Source: JBBQVZ01 sp963695975
GTDB taxonomy: Bacteria; Actinomycetota; UBA4738; HRBIN12
Length of the DNA: 64,000 bases
Assembly (NCBI GenBank): GCA_963695975.1
Contig: CAVOIB010000011.1
Location: 1 to 64,000 of the forward strand
Direction of reading: 5' to 3'
In this document: positions 18,047-26,996 of the stretch, in pieces
Layout of the letters: each line of letters starts with the position of its first letter
Numbering within the stretch: the first letter of the stretch is position 1
Notes under the pieces: generated by a model
What the model saw: the letters and a program-made list of their open reading frames with translations, nothing else
What the model was told of the DNA's origin: nothing
Database searches by the model: none
Program-made: the position numbers and the translations under genes

Positions 18047-18709
18047 CTACGCCGCCTTCCCCTTCGCGATCGCGGCGAGCGCCTCGGCCGCACGGGCGGG
18101 GTCCGCGTCGCCGAAGATCGCGGATGCCGCCACCAGAACGGAGGCACCAGCATCGACCGCGCGCTGCGCGTTGTGCAGCTTGACACCCCCATCGACCTCA
18201 ACCTCGGTGAAGAGCCCGCGACGGTCGACCTCGGCGCGCGCAGCCTCCAGCCGCGGGTAGACCTCCGGACTCAGCTCCTGCCCGGCCCACCCTGGGACGA
18301 TGCTCATGAGCATGAGATCGTCGATGTCGTCGAGGTACCCGAACGAGGCCTCGACCGGCGTTTCGAGCTTCAGCGCGACGCCAACCTTCAGGCCCGCTCC
18401 GCGCGCCTTCGCGATGACCGGCGCGGGATCCGCAACAGCCTCGTGGTGGAACGAGACGATGTCCAAACCGGCCTCCGCCAGCTCATCGAACAGGCTCTCG
18501 GGGGCCTCGACCATGAGGTGACCGTGAAGCGTGCGCATCGTCACAGGACGCAGCGACGCCACGACCACGGGACCGATCGTGAGCGGTGGGACGAAGTGAC
18601 CATCCATGACGTCGATGTGGATGGCTTCGGCATACGGCTCAACCAGCTTGACCTGATCGGCGAGGTGCGCGAAGTCGGCTGACAGGATCGATGCGGAGAG
18701 CGTGCCCAT
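18047..18709 (-). CDS. rpe: ribulose-phosphate 3-epimerase
   Basis: Interconverts ribulose 5-phosphate and xylulose 5-phosphate in the pentose phosphate pathway. 220 residues from the ATG at 18707-18709, giving the family N-terminus MGTLSASILSADFAHL. Metal and phosphate motifs: HIDVMDGHFVPPLTIGP, LHGHLMVE, VPGWAGQ and EVDGGV. Follows rsmB by 22 bases. Confidence 0.96.
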   Translation of the reverse strand: MGTLSASILSADFAHLADQVKLVEPYAEAIHIDVMDGHFVPPLTIGPVVVASLRPVTMRTLHGHLMVEAPESLFDELAEAGLDIVSFHHEAVADPAPVIAKARGAGLKVGVALKLETPVEASFGYLDDIDDLMLMSIVPGWAGQELSPEVYPRLEAARAEVDRRGLFTEVEVDGGVKLHNAQRAVDAGASVLVAASAIFGDADPARAAEALAAIAKGKAA

Positions 18710-18731
18710 CGCCGCGTATCGTACCCGGAGG

Positions 18732-20018
18732 TCAGCCGCGTTTCGTGAACGCCGCCACGAACATGCCGTCGGAGCCGTCGCGATGAGGCCACAGCCGGAC
18801 CCGTGCCGCGCGCCCGCGGGGACCCTCGACATCGGCCGGCTCCAACGCCGGACGATGTCGGCGGAGCGCGTCGCAGACGGCATCCGTTTCGGCACGAGGG
18901 AACGTGCAGACGGAGTACACGAGGCGGCCCCCCGGACGAACGATGTCGGCCCCTGCGGCCGCGATCTCGACCTGTCGTCGGGCGAGGCCGGAGAGATCGC
19001 CCCCGCGCGACCGCCACAAGAGCTCCGGTCGTCGCCGGGCCGATCCGAGGCCCGAGCAGGGCGCGTCGACGAGGACGCGGTCGAAGCCGCCCCGCACCGC
19101 CGGCCGGGTCGCGTCCTGCGCGAGCACGACGATCCTGACGCCGAGCCGCTCGCCGGTCGCCCGGATCAACGACGTCCGCTCCGGGTGAAGATCGCCGGCC
19201 ACGACGAGCCCGGTCGATCCCGCCAGGCAGGCGGCCTGCGCGGACTTGCCTCCCGGCGCCGCACACGCATCGAACACCCGAGAGCCCGGTTCGACGCCAA
19301 GAGCCTGGACGACGAAGGCCGATGCCTGATCTTGGACGGCGAACCAACCGTCGGCGAACCCGGGGAGCCGCGTCGGGTCGCCCCCGTCCAGGAGTAGGCA
19401 TCCGGGCACGAGTCCGCCCGGACGAGGTTCCTTCCCCGCCGACCGAAGCACCTCTGCGAGGTCGGCGGCGTTGCTCCGACATGGATTCGTTCGGAGGCAC
19501 AGGAGCGCACGCTCCCCGAACGCCTCGGCGGCCACCTCGGCTTCCTCGTCCCCAAGCAGCCTTCGCAATTCCCGGATCGCCCACGGGGCCATGCCCGTTC
19601 GCGCCGCAACGTCCTCCTCGTCGTCCCCGTCTGGAGCGGGCGGGGGATCCTCGGCCAGTCGCCGGAGCACCGCGTTCACGAAGCCGCGCTCACGGGGATC
19701 CGCAAGTCCAACCGACTCCGCCACTGCGGCATGAGGTGGGATCCGTGTGAACGCGAGTTGATAGGCACCCAGGCGGATCACGGCGCGGGCGCCGGGGCTC
19801 ATACGCTCCACCGGCCGGGTCGACCTCATGCCGATCGCCCGGTCCAGACCGAGCAACCGGCGGAGTGTCCCGAACGTGAGCTCGGTGGCCAAGGCGCGAT
19901 CCCGTTCGGACATGCCCGAGCGAGCGAGCAACGCGGGAAGGACGCGGTTGGAGTAGGCGCCGCCGTCGGTCACACGCCGGATCGCCTCGAGGGACACGGA
20001 ACGCGCGGTGGCCGTCAC
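18732..20018 (-). CDS. rsmB: 16S rRNA (cytosine-967-C5)-methyltransferase
   Basis: 428 residues from a GTG at 20016-20018 whose last two bases begin the fmt stop (GTGA overlap). N-terminal NusB-like RNA-binding domain (about 1-130), then the SAM-dependent core with DACAAPGGKSAQ (SAM binding), DAPCSGLGSARRRPE (general-acid Cys of motif IV) and YSVCTFPRAETD (catalytic Cys of motif VI). Methylates C967 of 16S rRNA. Part of the priA-def-fmt-rsmB run found widely in actinobacteria. Confidence 0.94.
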   Translation of the reverse strand: MTATARSVSLEAIRRVTDGGAYSNRVLPALLARSGMSERDRALATELTFGTLRRLLGLDRAIGMRSTRPVERMSPGARAVIRLGAYQLAFTRIPPHAAVAESVGLADPRERGFVNAVLRRLAEDPPPAPDGDDEEDVAARTGMAPWAIRELRRLLGDEEAEVAAEAFGERALLCLRTNPCRSNAADLAEVLRSAGKEPRPGGLVPGCLLLDGGDPTRLPGFADGWFAVQDQASAFVVQALGVEPGSRVFDACAAPGGKSAQAACLAGSTGLVVAGDLHPERTSLIRATGERLGVRIVVLAQDATRPAVRGGFDRVLVDAPCSGLGSARRRPELLWRSRGGDLSGLARRQVEIAAAGADIVRPGGRLVYSVCTFPRAETDAVCDALRRHRPALEPADVEGPRGRAARVRLWPHRDGSDGMFVAAFTKRG

Positions 20019-20971
20019 ACGAAGGTCTCGCCAGCGGTCGGGCGCGCCCCGCGCGCCCACTCGGTCGCCGTCATGTGCCGCCGTCCGGCCGGCGCGACCT
20101 CGAGCAGTCCGATCGCACCCGATCCGGCCCCGACCTCGACCGCGTCCTCCGCGACCGATACGATGGCGCCCGGTGGGCCGGTGACATCCTCGAACACGGT
20201 CGCTCGGAGGATCTTGAACCCCGCGCCGCGCCAGGTCGTCGACGCCCCGGGCTCCGGCGCGAACGCCCGGATCCGACGGACAAGATCAAGCGCCGGCTGG
20301 CCCCAGCGGAGTCGCCGCTCCCCCGGCCCGAGCTTGAGCGCCATCGTCGCTTCACCCTCCTGCGGTTGGGGTGCAGCCCGGCCCTCTGCCAGATCGGTCA
20401 GGGACGGCGGGAGCAGCTCGGCGCCGAGCTGGGAGAGGCGCTGCCCAAGCGCTCCCGCATCCTCGTCCGACCCGATCCGGACCTCGGCCTTCGCGAGCAC
20501 CGGCCCCGTGTCCAGCCCCTCGTCGATCTGCATGATCGTGACTCCCGTGATCGCGTCTCCGGCCAGGATCGCGTGTTGCACGGGCGCCGCGCCGCGCCAC
20601 CGTGGCAGGAGCGACAGATGGACGTTCACCGCGCCGAGGCGGGCTGCCGCGAGCGCCGGCGGCCGGAGCAGCTCACCGTAGGCGACCACGACGAGTACAT
20701 CGGGCGCCACCGCCTCGAGTCGCGTCATGACAGCGGCGTCCGACGTCGACCCCACCTCCGAGAGAGGCACGTCGATGCGGCGTGCCGCGTCGGCAACGGC
20801 CGTCGGTCGAAGTCGCGCGCCGCGCCCGGCAGGGCGCGGAGGGTTCGTCACGACGAGCGCGATCTCGATGGCCTCGGTCTCGGCAAGGCGATCGAGCGAG
20901 GCGACCGACCAGGGGTCGTTGCCCAAGAAGACGACCCGGATCCGTTCGGCGGCCCGACTACCCGACGTCAT
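20015..20971 (-). CDS. fmt: methionyl-tRNA formyltransferase
   Basis: Formylates initiator Met-tRNA. 318 residues from the ATG at 20969-20971, which overlaps the end of def. Motifs: VVFLGNDPWSVASL at the N-terminus, the folate-binding VNVHLSLLPRWRGAAPVQHAI with the catalytic region, DEGLDTGPVL, and a C-terminal OB-like domain (about 205-315) for tRNA binding. Functionally paired with the deformylase immediately upstream. Confidence 0.95.
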   Translation of the reverse strand: MTSGSRAAERIRVVFLGNDPWSVASLDRLAETEAIEIALVVTNPPRPAGRGARLRPTAVADAARRIDVPLSEVGSTSDAAVMTRLEAVAPDVLVVVAYGELLRPPALAAARLGAVNVHLSLLPRWRGAAPVQHAILAGDAITGVTIMQIDEGLDTGPVLAKAEVRIGSDEDAGALGQRLSQLGAELLPPSLTDLAEGRAAPQPQEGEATMALKLGPGERRLRWGQPALDLVRRIRAFAPEPGASTTWRGAGFKILRATVFEDVTGPPGAIVSVAEDAVEVGAGSGAIGLLEVAPAGRRHMTATEWARGARPTAGETFV

Positions 20972-21485
20972 CGCGATGCCGGTTCCGCGGCTCGACGAGG
21001 CCGAGCTCGATGCGACGGAGCTCGGCGAGGACGCTCCGACGACCCTCGTCGTCGAGCCGGTCGATGAAGAGCGTCCCGCGCAGGTGATCCGTCTCGTGCT
21101 GGAAGATCCGCGCGAGCAATCCTTCTCCACGCATCGTGTACCACTCGCCTCGCAGATCTTGGCCGCGGCACGTGATCGCGGCGAACCGACGGGTCGGATG
21201 GAATGGACCGGGGATCGACAGGCACCCCTCCTCGAGCACGGCGTCGCCCTCGGCGTCGCTGAGCTGGGGATTCGCCATGAACATCGGCCCCGTCTCGCCA
21301 TCGTCGAACGCGAAGATGCTCAACGACCGACCGATCTGTGGCCCCGCGAGGCCGACGCCCGGGGCGTCGTACATGGTCTCGAGCATGTCGTCGGCCAACC
21401 GACTGAGCGCAGCGTCGAACGCCTCTACCGGCTTCGTCGGGGTCTTTAACACCGGGTCGCCGAGGGTGCGGATGGGGATGATCAC
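20958..21485 (-). CDS. def: peptide deformylase
   Basis: Removes the N-formyl group from nascent proteins. The longer open frame reaches back into priA; the GTG at 21483-21485 gives the usual N-terminus VIIPIRTLGDPVLK and 175 residues. The three metal-site motifs are GVGLAGPQIG (Gly replacing the usual second Ala), EEGCLSIPG with the Cys ligand, and QHETDHLRG with the two His ligands and catalytic Glu. GGAG lies about 10 bases before the start. Confidence 0.94.
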   Translation of the reverse strand: MIIPIRTLGDPVLKTPTKPVEAFDAALSRLADDMLETMYDAPGVGLAGPQIGRSLSIFAFDDGETGPMFMANPQLSDAEGDAVLEEGCLSIPGPFHPTRRFAAITCRGQDLRGEWYTMRGEGLLARIFQHETDHLRGTLFIDRLDDEGRRSVLAELRRIELGLVEPRNRHRDDVG

Positions 21486-21504
21486 GGTCGGTCGCTCCAG
21501 ATCC

Positions 21505-23364
21505 TCACTCGAGGTGCGGCTCGGCTTCGACGCGGCTGACGAGGTCGCGGGCCGCGAGGGCATGAACCAATCGACCCAGTTCCGGTGTGCGGCCGGGTTC
21601 GAGCGCGAGCAAGCATACCGTTTGCGCTCCATCCGATGTGGTCAGCAGCGTGATCGGCTGGACTGCCTCCAACTCGCGTTCGAGACCGGGCTGGCCTGCT
21701 ACTCGGAACACCGCCGCACCGACCGGGAAGCCCGCATCGGCGCGCCGCCTCGCCTCGTCGGCCAGGAACCGATCTGGATTCCCGCGAACGAGCGCTTGCA
21801 CCGCGGGGTCGCCAGGATGACTCGACTGCACGATCGCGCGACCTACGGGTCGCGCCCAACCCACGGTCTCCATCCACGTCGCGACGGCCCGCTCGCGCGC
21901 AAGGAGCCCAGGCCGTCGATCCATGAGGTCGGCGTCGAGGATGCCGACGAGGTCGAGGTCCCCGCGGCCCAGCTCGCGAACGGCCTCCGGTCCACCCACC
22001 AAGATCTCCCGCGGATCGGGAAGGCGTGCACGCGCTCCAGAGGCCACGCGGTGCACGGGAACGGCGGCGACCGTGCGCACCCACTCCTCCACCCGTTCGG
22101 CGCCGCCGCGACGGATGCCGAAGTCAGCCGCGCCGCACCCGGCACATCGTCCCGGAGCTTCACACACGACACATCGGACGGAGCCCTCCTGGGAACGCAG
22201 GGCACCTCCGCAGGACGCGCAGGCCGCCGGTCGGCCGCAGGAACGGCAGACCTGCGCCAGGCCATAGCCGTGAAGAGGTGACAAGATGAAGCCGCGTCGT
22301 GCCTCCTTGAGCGCGCGGATCAAGCGCGGCGCTCGACCCTCGGGCCCTGGAGGCACGATCTCGACCGGTGGCCAGCGCCTCGAGGACGGCGAGATGGCAG
22401 GCAGTCCGAGCGCTGCGGCCTCCGACGAGGGACAGAGCGCGCTCAGCACGCAGACGGCGTCTTCCCTCCGTGCGCGCTCGAGGCACACCTCTCTTGCGTG
22501 GTAGTACGGCGATCGGTCCTCGCGATGCGCCGGGTGACTCTCCCGGGACACGACGATGAGTCCCAGCAGCCCCAGCGGCGCGAACACGGCCGACCGGGTC
22601 CCTACGACGACGTCGTAGGTCCCATCGCGGATCTCGAGCCATCGGCGATACCGGGCACGCCGGTCCCCGCCCACCAAGCTTCCGACCCGGGCGCCGAAGG
22701 CCTCTCTCAGGCCCTCGGCCGTGGCGGGGGACGGGGTGGATTCGGGTACGACGACGATGGCGCGTCGCCCCGCGGCCAGCGAGCGGTCCACCAGCTCGAC
22801 GGTCGCGGCCGCCTCGTCCTCGGGGGCCGGGCGCAACACGAAGGCGCCGGCGCCCCGTCCGATCGCGCCCACCAGCGCCGAGACGTCGCGATAGGTACGC
22901 AGCAGGTCGCTCGCTGGCGGACGACCCCGTGAGGGCGCAGCCGCTGCCGGCTGGCTCGACTCCTCGGAGGCGACTCGAGGCGGGTGTGATCGACCGATCA
23001 CCGCCGCGAGCGGCGCGATGTACCGGTCGCTCACCCAGCGCAGCAGCCCGAGCATGGGCTCGTCGAAGAACCGCACGGGTGTGACGACCCGCCGCACATC
23101 GAGCAACCGAGTCGGCACGTCGTCGGTGGCCCCGAGGACCCACCCGCGGATCAGCTTCCCGTGGAACGGCACCTGGACCAAGGAGCCGACACCCGCCTCC
23201 AGCTCACGCGACAACCGGTACGTGAACGGACGATCGAGCGAGAGGACGGGACGGTCGACGCAGACGGCGACGGGGCCGGTGAGCGGACTATCCGACGGCG
23301 CGGCGGAGTTCGTCGGCGCGGTCGGTCGCCTCCCAGGGGAACTCCTTGCGCCCGAAGTGTCCAT
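21505..23364 (-). CDS. priA: primosomal protein N' (PriA), helicase motifs degenerate
   Basis: About 619 residues from an ATG at 23362-23364 that overlaps the end of metK; no other start codon precedes the conserved VAVCVDRPVLSLDRPFTYRL region. The N-terminal DNA-binding domain is recognisable. The ATPase motifs are gone: where Walker A (GxTGSGKT) should be the sequence reads GAFVLRPAPEDE, and the DEEH box reads VSRESH. The zinc-binding cysteines remain as paired CxxC (CRSCG, CASCG, CVVC, CAGCG). This is the known actinobacterial form, thought to act in replication restart as a loader without helicase activity. Confidence 0.88.
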   Translation of the reverse strand: MDTSGARSSPGRRPTAPTNSAAPSDSPLTGPVAVCVDRPVLSLDRPFTYRLSRELEAGVGSLVQVPFHGKLIRGWVLGATDDVPTRLLDVRRVVTPVRFFDEPMLGLLRWVSDRYIAPLAAVIGRSHPPRVASEESSQPAAAAPSRGRPPASDLLRTYRDVSALVGAIGRGAGAFVLRPAPEDEAAATVELVDRSLAAGRRAIVVVPESTPSPATAEGLREAFGARVGSLVGGDRRARYRRWLEIRDGTYDVVVGTRSAVFAPLGLLGLIVVSRESHPAHREDRSPYYHAREVCLERARREDAVCVLSALCPSSEAAALGLPAISPSSRRWPPVEIVPPGPEGRAPRLIRALKEARRGFILSPLHGYGLAQVCRSCGRPAACASCGGALRSQEGSVRCVVCEAPGRCAGCGAADFGIRRGGAERVEEWVRTVAAVPVHRVASGARARLPDPREILVGGPEAVRELGRGDLDLVGILDADLMDRRPGLLARERAVATWMETVGWARPVGRAIVQSSHPGDPAVQALVRGNPDRFLADEARRRADAGFPVGAAVFRVAGQPGLERELEAVQPITLLTTSDGAQTVCLLALEPGRTPELGRLVHALAARDLVSRVEAEPHLE

Positions 23365-24478
23365 ATGCGGCGGTGTCCCGGTAGATCGGGCGGGTGAGGT
23401 CAAGGTCCCGGATGATCGCCGCGGGACGGAAATCGAAGAGCTCGCGGACGGCAGCGACGATCCTCGCCGGATCCGCCTGCGAGGTGCCGAACGTCTCGAC
23501 GTTCATAGAGACCGGGTGTGCCGTTCCGATCGCGTACGCGACCTGGAGCTGGCACCGGTCGGCGAGTCCTGCGGCGACGATGTGCTTGGCGACGTACCGC
23601 GCCATGTAGGCGGCGGAGCGGTCAACCTTGCTCGGATCCTTGCCGCTGAAGGCGCCGCCGCCATGCGGGGCCATGCCACCGTAGGAGTCCACGATGATCT
23701 TCCTCCCGGTGAGCCCGGTGTCGGCCTTCGGGCCGCCGATCTCGAACCGCCCGGTGGGGTTGACGAGGATGCGGACCGAGTCCGTGTCCAGATCCGAGAA
23801 CTCACGAAGCACCGGCTCGATCACTTCCGCCTCGATGTCGGGCCTCAGAAGCGTATCGACGTCGACCTCCTCGCGATGTTGCGCGGAGATCAGGACCGTG
23901 TCGACGCGGACGGGCACGCCGTCCTCATACTCGATCGAGACCTGACTCTTGCCGTCCGGCCGGAGGTAGGGAACGACGCCGGCCTTCCGCACGTCCGCCA
24001 GCCGCTTCGCCAAACGGTGGGCCATCGCGATCGGCAGAGGCATCAGCTCGTCGGTCTCGCGACACGCGTAGCCGAACATCATGCCTTGGTCTCCGGCCCC
24101 GAGGAGGTCGAGTGCATCGCCCGAGTGACCCTCGCGATGCTCGAGTGAATCCTCGACCCCGCGGGCGATGTCTGGCGACTGATCCTGGATCGCGGTCATG
24201 ACGCCGCAGGTCTCCCCATCGAGGCCGAACTTCGCGTCCGTGTAGCCAACCTCCGTGACGGTTGAGCGCACGATGGAAGCGATGTCGATCCAGCTCTCGG
24301 TAGTGATCTCCCCGGCGACGATCACGAGGCCCGTCGTGACGAGCGTCTCGCATGCGACCCGGCTGTTTGGATCCTCGGCCAGCATCGCGTCGAGGATCGC
24401 GTCGGAGATCTGGTCGGCCAGCTTGTCGGGGTGGCCCTCGGTCACCGATTCAGACGAGAAGAGGAACGGCTCGCTCAT
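23288..24478 (-). CDS. metK: S-adenosylmethionine synthetase
   Basis: Makes SAM from methionine and ATP; 396 residues, standard. Motifs: ESVTEGHPDKLADQISD (ATP and metal), GAGDQGMMFGYA (the hexapeptide loop), GGAFSGKDPSKVDRSAAY near the C-terminus. It supplies the methyl donor used by the RsmB and SpoU-type methyltransferases encoded nearby. A TATACT box ends about 10 bases before the ATG, so the message is probably leaderless or nearly so. Confidence 0.97.
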   Translation of the reverse strand: MSEPFLFSSESVTEGHPDKLADQISDAILDAMLAEDPNSRVACETLVTTGLVIVAGEITTESWIDIASIVRSTVTEVGYTDAKFGLDGETCGVMTAIQDQSPDIARGVEDSLEHREGHSGDALDLLGAGDQGMMFGYACRETDELMPLPIAMAHRLAKRLADVRKAGVVPYLRPDGKSQVSIEYEDGVPVRVDTVLISAQHREEVDVDTLLRPDIEAEVIEPVLREFSDLDTDSVRILVNPTGRFEIGGPKADTGLTGRKIIVDSYGGMAPHGGGAFSGKDPSKVDRSAAYMARYVAKHIVAAGLADRCQLQVAYAIGTAHPVSMNVETFGTSQADPARIVAAVRELFDFRPAAIIRDLDLTRPIYRDTAAYGHFGRKEFPWEATDRADELRRAVG

Positions 24479-24487
24479 GACCGCGCG

Positions 24488-24493
24488 AGTATA
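24488..24493 (-). promoter_or_regulatory. -10 box of metK
   Basis: TATACT on the minus strand in the 37-base gap after coaBC, with 9 bases between its end and the metK ATG (24476-24478). Predicted start point is within 3 bases of the ATG. Confidence 0.45.
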
Positions 24494-24515
24494 GCGATGC
24501 TTCCGGTCGAACCCC

Positions 24516-25694
24516 TCACGAGCCCGGCCGCAGGAGCGCCGCGACCCGGTCGCAGATCGCGGTCGCGAGCTCGGTCTTCGACCACCGCCGCATCGGGTCC
24601 TCCCGTCCGTCGGCGCCGAGCACCATGGCGTCGTTCGTGTCAGAGGCGAAGCCCGTACCCTCGGCGCCGACCTGGTTGACCACGATCAGATCGAGGTTCT
24701 TTGCGCGCAACTTGCTGCGGCCCGCGGCTCCGAGATCGTCCGTCTCGGCCGCGAAGCCGACGAGCAGTCTCTCACCCTTGCGTTCGCCGAGCTCGCGGAG
24801 GATGTCGGGCGTGGCCTCCAGGTGCAGCTCGGGAAGACCGGCCTCCTTCTTCAGCTTGCCGTCAGCTGCGACCTTCGGCCGGAAGTCGGCGACGGCCGCC
24901 GCCATGATCACCACGTCCGCCTGCTCGAACGACGCCAGCACCGCCTCACGCATCTCTTCGGCCGTCGACACTCGCACCACTTCGACGCCGGTAGGAGGTT
25001 CAACCGTCCCCGGACCGAGAACGAGATGGACCTCGGCCGCTCGCGCATGCGCCTCGCGGGCGATCGCGACGCCCATCTTCCCGCTGGACCGGTTCCCGAT
25101 GAACCGAACCGGGTCGATCGGCTCGTGGGTGGGTCCCGCGGTGACCACCACGTGCCGCCCGGAGAGATCGGCCGGCCTGCCGATGAACTGACCGACGGCC
25201 TCGGCGATCTCGTCCGGCTCCGCCATACGACCCAGCCCTTCGTCGCCCGCGGCGAGCGCACCCTTCGTGGGACCTATGAGATGGGCCCCGCGCTCGACCA
25301 GGAGCGCGACGTTGGCGCGGGTCGCGGCGTGCTGCCACATCCCGGTGTGCATGGCCGGCGCCAACACGAGCGGGCTATCGCACTCCAAGAGGGTCGCCGT
25401 GAGCAGGTCGTCCGCGACGCCGTGCGCGAGCTTCGCGATGATGTTCGCCGTGGCGGGCGCAACGACGACGAGGTCTGCCTCCCGCGCCAGCCTGACGTGG
25501 AGCACATCGCCAGGACGCTCCCATAGTGAGGTGTGGACGGGGTTGGCAGTGAGCGCCGCGAACGTCGCTCCTCCCACGAACCGCTCGGCCGCCGCCGTCA
25601 TCACGACATCAACATCCGCACCCGCGTGGACGAGCAGGCGCGCCAGCACGGCAGACTTGTACGCGGCGATGCCTCCCGAGACGCCGAGCAGCAC
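24516..25694 (-). CDS. coaBC: bifunctional phosphopantothenoylcysteine decarboxylase / phosphopantothenate-cysteine ligase
   Basis: Two consecutive steps of coenzyme A synthesis. N-terminal flavin-dependent CoaC half with GVSGGIAAYKSA, PATANIIAK and LAPAMHTGMW; C-terminal CoaB half from about residue 185 with VTAGPTHEPIDPVRFIGNRSSGKMG and the lysine-containing KLKKEAG. 392 residues from a GTG at 25692-25694; the family often has a few residues before this (SLAGHR is encoded in frame) but no start codon lies there. 16 bases after rpoZ. Confidence 0.94.
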   Translation of the reverse strand: MLLGVSGGIAAYKSAVLARLLVHAGADVDVVMTAAAERFVGGATFAALTANPVHTSLWERPGDVLHVRLAREADLVVVAPATANIIAKLAHGVADDLLTATLLECDSPLVLAPAMHTGMWQHAATRANVALLVERGAHLIGPTKGALAAGDEGLGRMAEPDEIAEAVGQFIGRPADLSGRHVVVTAGPTHEPIDPVRFIGNRSSGKMGVAIAREAHARAAEVHLVLGPGTVEPPTGVEVVRVSTAEEMREAVLASFEQADVVIMAAAVADFRPKVAADGKLKKEAGLPELHLEATPDILRELGERKGERLLVGFAAETDDLGAAGRSKLRAKNLDLIVVNQVGAEGTGFASDTNDAMVLGADGREDPMRRWSKTELATAICDRVAALLRPGS

Positions 25695-25710
25695 CCGGTG
25701 TCCGGCGAGG

Positions 25711-25959
25711 CTACTCGACGGGGAGCTCCTCGGGTCGCTCGTAGTCGATCTTCCCCTCGGCGATCTCTTCGAGAGCGATCGACAGCGGCTTGTTCGTGAG
25801 GCCGCCGCTCTCGATCAACGGCGGGATGAACTCCGCCCGACCCTCACCGAGCTGGCTGTAGTACGCATTGATCTCTCTCGCACGTTTCGCGGCCAAGATC
25901 ACCAACGTGTACTTGGAGTCGACCGCGGCGAGCAGGTCGTCGATCTTCGGTTCGATCAT
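25711..25959 (-). CDS. rpoZ: RNA polymerase omega subunit
   Basis: 82 residues from an ATG at 25957-25959 with GAGGAG about 10 bases upstream. Omega family signature: MIEPKIDDLLAAVDSKYTLVILAAKRAREINAYY (read as MIEPKIDDLLAAVDSK then YTLVILAAKRAREINAYY). Assists beta-prime folding and holoenzyme assembly. Lies between gmk and coaBC, the conserved actinobacterial order. Confidence 0.95.
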   Translation of the reverse strand: MIEPKIDDLLAAVDSKYTLVILAAKRAREINAYYSQLGEGRAEFIPPLIESGGLTNKPLSIALEEIAEGKIDYERPEELPVE

Positions 25960-25972
25960 CCGGGCAAGCTCC

Positions 25973-26551
25973 TCAGGGGGTTCGGAAGCGGGATGCCTGG
26001 ATGATAGCAGCGACCTCGTCCGTCGCACGTTCAAGCTCGTCGTTCACGACCACGTGATCGAACCAGGTGGCCTGGGACATCTCCCACGCCGCTCGCTCCA
26101 GCCGCTCCCCGATCCGATCCTCCGACTCCGTCCCACGGGCCCTCAGACGCCGTTCGAGGTCCTCGAGCGACGGGGGCGCCAGGAAGATGAGAAGCGCCTC
26201 AGGGGCCCGTTCGCGGACCTGCGCCGCGCCTTGCACGTCGATCTCGAGTACGACGTCATGGCCGGATCGCAGATGCTGGTCAACGGTCGCCGCCGGCGTC
26301 CCGTACAGGTTCCCGAAGACGTCCGCCCACTCGAGCATCTCGCCGCGGCCGACCAGCCCCCGGAACGTGCCCTCATCGAGGAAGAGGTAGTCGCGGCCGT
26401 CCAGCTCGGCCGGTCGAGGCCCCCGCGTGGTGGCGGAGACGGAGAGCGCGAGTCCCCCCGGGTCCTCCGCGAGGAGCCGCTTGACGACGCTCCCCTTCCC
26501 GACCCCGGAAGGGCCGGCGATGACGATCAGCCGGCCTCGGTGCGAGGCCAA
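25973..26551 (-). CDS. gmk: guanylate kinase
   Basis: Phosphorylates GMP to GDP. 192 residues with Walker A GPSGVGKG, the GMP-binding SATTRGPRPAELDGRDYLFL, and VLEIDVQGA. Follows mihF by 7 bases; the pairing of gmk with the host factor gene is typical of actinobacteria. Confidence 0.96.
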   Translation of the reverse strand: MASHRGRLIVIAGPSGVGKGSVVKRLLAEDPGGLALSVSATTRGPRPAELDGRDYLFLDEGTFRGLVGRGEMLEWADVFGNLYGTPAATVDQHLRSGHDVVLEIDVQGAAQVRERAPEALLIFLAPPSLEDLERRLRARGTESEDRIGERLERAAWEMSQATWFDHVVVNDELERATDEVAAIIQASRFRTP

Positions 26552-26558
26552 GGGAGGG

Positions 26559-26870
26559 TTACTTCTTGAACCGCTCGAGGAGCTGCTCGCGCTGCTTCGC
26601 GCCGAGACCGCGGACCCGACGACTCGCCGAGATGTCGAGTTCCTCCATGAGCTTCTGCGCGCGTACCTTCCCGACGCCGGGAAGCGACTCCAAGACGTTC
26701 GACACCTTCATCTTGCCGACGATGTCATCGCCCGACCTCGACAGCACGTCCTTCAGCTGGAGCTTGCCGGACTTCAGCTCACCCTTGATCTCGGCACGCT
26801 TCTTCCGCGCCTCCGCGGCCTTCGCCAGGGCTTGCGTTCGCTGTTCGGGTGTCAGGGTAGGCAGGGCCAT
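26559..26870 (-). CDS. mihF: actinobacterial integration host factor MihF
   Basis: 103-residue nucleoid-associated protein with no similarity to proteobacterial IHF. The ATG at 26868-26870 gives the usual MALPTLTPEQRTQAL start and has GGAG about 7 bases upstream. The S13-like helix-two-turn-helix DNA-binding fold is marked by LESLPGVGKVRAQKLMEEL and RRVRGLGAKQREQLLERF. A TATACT box lies 40 bases before the start. This gene is a strong lineage marker for Actinomycetota. Confidence 0.93.
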   Translation of the reverse strand: MALPTLTPEQRTQALAKAAEARKKRAEIKGELKSGKLQLKDVLSRSGDDIVGKMKVSNVLESLPGVGKVRAQKLMEELDISASRRVRGLGAKQREQLLERFKK

Positions 26871-26909
26871 CACGCGCTCCTTTGCGCTCGGCAGATCGGG
26901 AACCCGGCG

Positions 26910-26915
26910 AGTATA
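26910..26915 (-). promoter_or_regulatory. -10 box of mihF-gmk-rpoZ
   Basis: TATACT on the minus strand with about 39 bases to the mihF ATG, leaving a leader with AAAGGAG before the start. The 126 bases between pyrF and mihF hold nothing else that I can name. Confidence 0.45.
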
Positions 26916-26996
26916 CGCACCCCCCCGCGAGCGGGACAACGCGCAACATATGACTCTGCCTGCGGTTTCGCTGATGCGCTCGCTATCGGTCGACCG

